Shown here: piece after piece, positions 61,959 through 64,000 of the stretch
Layout: the number at the start of each line of letters is the position of its first letter
How positions within the stretch are numbered: the stretch's first letter is position 1
Assembly (NCBI GenBank): GCA_050633645.1
Contig: JBOEGX010000001.1
Coordinates: forward strand, 1-64,000
DNA length: 64,000 nucleotides
Source: UBA1672 sp050633645
Lineage (GTDB): Bacteria; Pseudomonadota; Alphaproteobacteria; Micavibrionales; Micavibrionaceae
Direction of reading: 5' to 3'
The notes under the pieces: generated by a model
Database searches by the model: none
Told to the model about the DNA's origin: nothing
What the model saw: only the letters and a program-made list of their open reading frames with translations
Program-made: the position numbers and the translations under genes

Positions 61959-62156
61959 TTAATTTTGCGATAAATAAAAGGAGATAACAAGGAGTAATAT
62001 CGTTAAACCTTGTAGCATGACGCGCAAACGCATGAGCTTGTTGCCGTATTTTTCGTTGAACTCGCCGCCTTTCATCATTGAAAAGAGGCCGAGACCAAGC
62101 ACAGCCAATACGGATAGCAGTGCGAGAAGGATCATCATGGGGAGTATTATGCTCAT
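61959..62156 (-). CDS. HIG1-type twin-transmembrane protein
   Basis: A 65-residue protein with two membrane helices (about 6-27 and 47-63) around a short basic loop (MMKGGEFNEKYGNKLMRLR), the HIG_1_N pattern of alphaproteobacterial twin-transmembrane proteins. Mitochondrial relatives stabilise respiratory supercomplexes; a respiratory role here is inferred. It lies upstream of etfB on the same strand and is probably co-transcribed. Confidence 0.88.
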   Translation of the reverse strand: MSIILPMMILLALLSVLAVLGLGLFSMMKGGEFNEKYGNKLMRLRVMLQGLTILLLVISFYLSQN

Positions 62157-62220
62157 AAGATTAATGTAGATTATCCATTATTAAATGTATATATGTACAT
62201 GCTTATAAAAAATTATAAAT

Positions 62221-62250
62221 TTGACATGTTTTCCATAAATAATGTATTTT
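62221..62250 (+). promoter_or_regulatory. sigma-70-like promoter
   Basis: TTGACA (62221-62226) and TATTTT (62245-62250) are 18 bases apart, ending about 30 bases before the small gene at 62280. Confidence 0.5.
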
Positions 62251-62279
62251 GGGTGCATGAATTATATATAGGGTAGTTG

Positions 62280-62522
62280 ATGAGTATAGATTTAAATGTG
62301 AATGTTAAGGACGCTTTGTGGGATTTCCATTGGGATATCGCGGGGGCTCCGTTTGTAAAATTCACTAATCCAAAGTCTCGTTGTGTTGTGAAATATGATT
62401 TAAAGCAGTTGGATGATATTGTTACGGATGAACATACGGACCACAGTTTTATACCTGTTCCCAAATATGTTTTGGAAAGTGCACTTGAGGTTTATACGCG
62501 CTCGGCGTTGCGAGTGGCTTAG
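62280..62522 (+). CDS. small hypothetical protein, 80 aa
   Basis: An 80-residue protein I do not recognise. It has no membrane segment. Notable stretches are LWDFHWDIAGAPFVKF and IPVPKYVLESALEVY. The start ATG 62280 has GGGTAG upstream and a promoter with a perfect TTGACA box. Its stop overlaps the end of the convergent ubiG by four bases. The signals support a real gene, though it may be an orphan. Confidence 0.62.
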   Translation: MSIDLNVNVKDALWDFHWDIAGAPFVKFTNPKSRCVVKYDLKQLDDIVTDEHTDHSFIPVPKYVLESALEVYTRSALRVA

Positions 62523-63250
62523 GTATGTTTTAGCGTTATAAGATAGTTTACATCTAAGTCTGTATTTGAAAGCTCAAAATTATTCTTTAGAGGATTGAAA
62601 ATTAGCCCCGTAACGTTGTTCGGGGTTAGATTGTGTGGGCGGGTATATGCCGCGATTTCAGATGGTTTGACGAATTTTTTCCAATTATGTGTGCCGCGTG
62701 GAACCCAACCGAGGATGTATTCGGCGGCGATAATTCCCAGTGCGTATGATTTGTTTGTGCGGTTAAGCGTGGACATGATGAGGATGCCACCCGGTTTGAG
62801 CCGTGAGACACAAATTTTGATGAAGGCGTTGATGTCGCTGACATGCTCTATAATTTCAAGAGCGCAGACTATATCGAATTTTTGATCTAAATTGGCGGCA
62901 TCGCCGTTTTGATAGTTTATATCGAGTTCTGACTGTTTGGCGTGGGATTTTGCGGTGTTTATGGCGTTTGTGTCGGCGTCAATGCCTGTTACGTTTGCAC
63001 CCATACGGCAAAGGGATTCGCTGGCCAGTCCACCGCCGCAACCTATATCGAGAATATTTAAGTCGCTTAATGCGTCTAATGCGGTAACGTCGCGATCAAA
63101 ATGCGTGCAGATTTGTTGCTTGATGTATTTCATACGCACGGGATTTAGGCGATGCAAAGGCTTAAACGGGCCATTCTCATCCCACCATTTTCCTGAGTCC
63201 TTGGCAAAGTGATTTATTTCATTGTCGTCGATTGTTGCGCTATTTTGCAT
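62519..63250 (-). CDS. ubiG: bifunctional ubiquinone O-methyltransferase UbiG
   Basis: UbiG performs both O-methylations in ubiquinone synthesis. The 243-residue protein has the N-terminal FAKDSGKWWDENGPFKPLH typical of UbiG, motif I LNILDIGCGGGLASESL, VTGIDADTNAI, FDIVCALEIIEHV and STLNRTNKSYALGI. Length is standard. It is divergent from lysC across 88 bases, a common alphaproteobacterial pair. Confidence 0.95.
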   Translation of the reverse strand: MQNSATIDDNEINHFAKDSGKWWDENGPFKPLHRLNPVRMKYIKQQICTHFDRDVTALDALSDLNILDIGCGGGLASESLCRMGANVTGIDADTNAINTAKSHAKQSELDINYQNGDAANLDQKFDIVCALEIIEHVSDINAFIKICVSRLKPGGILIMSTLNRTNKSYALGIIAAEYILGWVPRGTHNWKKFVKPSEIAAYTRPHNLTPNNVTGLIFNPLKNNFELSNTDLDVNYLITLKHT

Positions 63251-63267
63251 GGAAAATCATAAATCCC

Positions 63268-63296
63268 TTTGATTTTTTTAACGAAGATGAGTATGG
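63268..63296 (+). promoter_or_regulatory. candidate lysC promoter
   Basis: TTGATT (63268-63273) and TATGGA (63291-63296) are 17 bases apart, ending 42 bases before the lysC ATG. Confidence 0.4.
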
Positions 63297-63338
63297 ATAA
63301 CCTCTTAAGGAAATACAAGAGGCTGAGACGTTTTTAAA

Positions 63339-64000
63339 ATGGCTTTGATTGTTGCTAAATTTGGTGGAACTTCTGTTGCGGATGTTGAGCGTATTGAACG
63401 TGCGGCAGATAAGGTCGCGCAAGAGGTTGAAAATGGTCATAAGGTTGTTGTTGTTGTATCGGCGATGTCGGGTGTAACGAACCGGCTTGTTGATTATTGT
63501 CGTCAAATTAGTCCGATGCATGATGCCCGTGAATATGACACAGTTGTATCGAGCGGAGAGCAGGTGACATCAGGACTGATGGCAATGGCATTGCAAAAGC
63601 GTGGCGTTACGGCGCGGTCTTGGCTTGGCTGGCAAATACCGATTAAAACAAATAACGTACATGGTAAGGCGCGTATTGAAGGGATTGAAACGGCGGAGCT
63701 TCATAAGCGCCTTGATGCGGGTGAGGTTGCGGTTGTTCCTGGATTTCAAGGGGTGACGGCGCTTAACCGTATCTCTACGTTGGGACGCGGTGGGTCGGAT
63801 ACGTCGGCGGTTGCGGTTGCAGCGGCGCTTAAGGCGGATCGATGTGATATTTATACGGATGTGGATGGTGTTTATACTGCGGATCCACGTATTGTCCCTA
63901 ATGCGCGTAAGATTAATAAGATCTCTTATGAAGAGATGCTTGAACTTGCGTCTTTGGGGAGTAAGGTTTTGCAGACGCGCTCGGTTGAGATGGGCGCGAA
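63339..64000 (+). CDS. lysC: aspartate kinase, 5' part
   Basis: The N-terminal 220 residues of aspartokinase, cut by the window end, so no stop is seen. LysC phosphorylates aspartate for lysine, threonine and methionine synthesis. Conserved stretches are VAKFGGTSVADVERI, VVVSAMSGVTNRL, SSGEQVTSGLMAMAL, PGFQGV, LGRGGSDTSAVAVA and DVDGVYTADPRI. The start ATG follows AAGAGG about 15 bases upstream. The regulatory ACT domains would lie beyond the window. A promoter-like pair is at 63268-63296. Confidence 0.96.
   Translation, partial: MALIVAKFGGTSVADVERIERAADKVAQEVENGHKVVVVVSAMSGVTNRLVDYCRQISPMHDAREYDTVVSSGEQVTSGLMAMALQKRGVTARSWLGWQIPIKTNNVHGKARIEGIETAELHKRLDAGEVAVVPGFQGVTALNRISTLGRGGSDTSAVAVAAALKADRCDIYTDVDGVYTADPRIVPNARKINKISYEEMLELASLGSKVLQTRSVEMGA

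Noticed and set aside
63311..63324. CCTCTT/AAGAGG inverted repeat before lysC as a riboswitch or attenuator.
   Set aside because: Only six bases pair, and the 88-base gap is too short for a lysine riboswitch.
1..64000. tRNA, rRNA, CRISPR, insertion sequences or prophage.
   Set aside because: No cloverleaf, rRNA-like stretch, regular direct-repeat array, transposase or phage structural gene was seen; a computed scan would be needed to exclude small RNAs.

Overview
This 64 kb window looks like a chromosomal segment of an alphaproteobacterium with a moderate, AT-leaning base composition (judged by eye, not computed). Evidence for the class is a set of markers: CarD, a DUF2336 protein, an RHH_4 ribbon-helix-helix protein, a HIG1-type twin-membrane protein, a TIGR02302/DUF4175 protein beside lysA, a DnaJ-cobS-cobT block divergent from bolA, accA-xerD-(unknowns)-aroK-aroB, and divergent ubiG/lysC. 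The gene orders resemble Rhodospirillales or Micavibrio-like genomes, but I cannot fix the order. No rRNA, tRNA, CRISPR array, insertion sequence or prophage is visible. No gene-free stretch exceeds 300 bases.

Layout. 1-6 kb: the 3' end of mtaB, ftsY, AMP nucleosidase, two small unknowns and a DUF2336 protein. 6-11.5 kb: pgk and a prolyl iminopeptidase, an SNase-like secreted protein divergent from an M48 lipoprotein peptidase, then a phosphatase-like protein that has lost its metal-binding residues. 11.6-16.2 kb: carD with a clear promoter, an NTF2-like protein, and a tight operon of DHH phosphoesterase, CapK-like adenylating enzyme and LD-carboxypeptidase. 16.3-21 kb: a Gtr-like surface-glycan module (GT2 transferase, GtrA flippase, two large GT-C-like membrane proteins). 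21-25.2 kb: clpX, sufE, a secreted unknown and hisS, which carries an in-frame palindromic element. 25.3-31.7 kb: cobT and cobS split by a third GT-C-like paralogue, then a DnaJ protein, bolA and an RHH protein. 31.7-38.5 kb: accA, xerD, a secreted alpha-helical protein, a 46-residue membrane protein, aroK, aroB and a CorC/HlyC protein. 38.5-46 kb: an aldo/keto reductase and an FAD oxidoreductase behind secA, then a parvulin, mutT and a methyltransferase. 46-54 kb: metA, chorismate mutase, tyrA, a PlsC fusion, a YdcF protein, ftsX and ftsE. 53.6-64 kb: a zinc-ribbon protein overlapping the TIGR02302 gene, lysA, a small lipoprotein, a pentapeptide-repeat protein, etfA-etfB, a HIG1 protein, ubiG and the 5' part of lysC.

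How the genes work together. Most of the window is housekeeping: SRP/Sec export (ftsY, secA, parvulin), division (ftsEX), aromatic and aspartate-family amino acids (aroK, aroB, chorismate mutase, tyrA, lysA, lysC, metA), electron transfer to ubiquinone (etfAB, ubiG) and protein quality control (clpX, M48 peptidase). The accessory signal is the envelope-glycan module and its paralogue inside the cobS-cobT block.

The most unusual points are the palindrome inside hisS, a parS-like site with three extra bases between etfA and the pentapeptide gene, a 197-bp antisense overlap that encodes a His-rich tail, the degenerate phosphatase next to carD, and a repeated habit of tail-to-tail gene overlaps.
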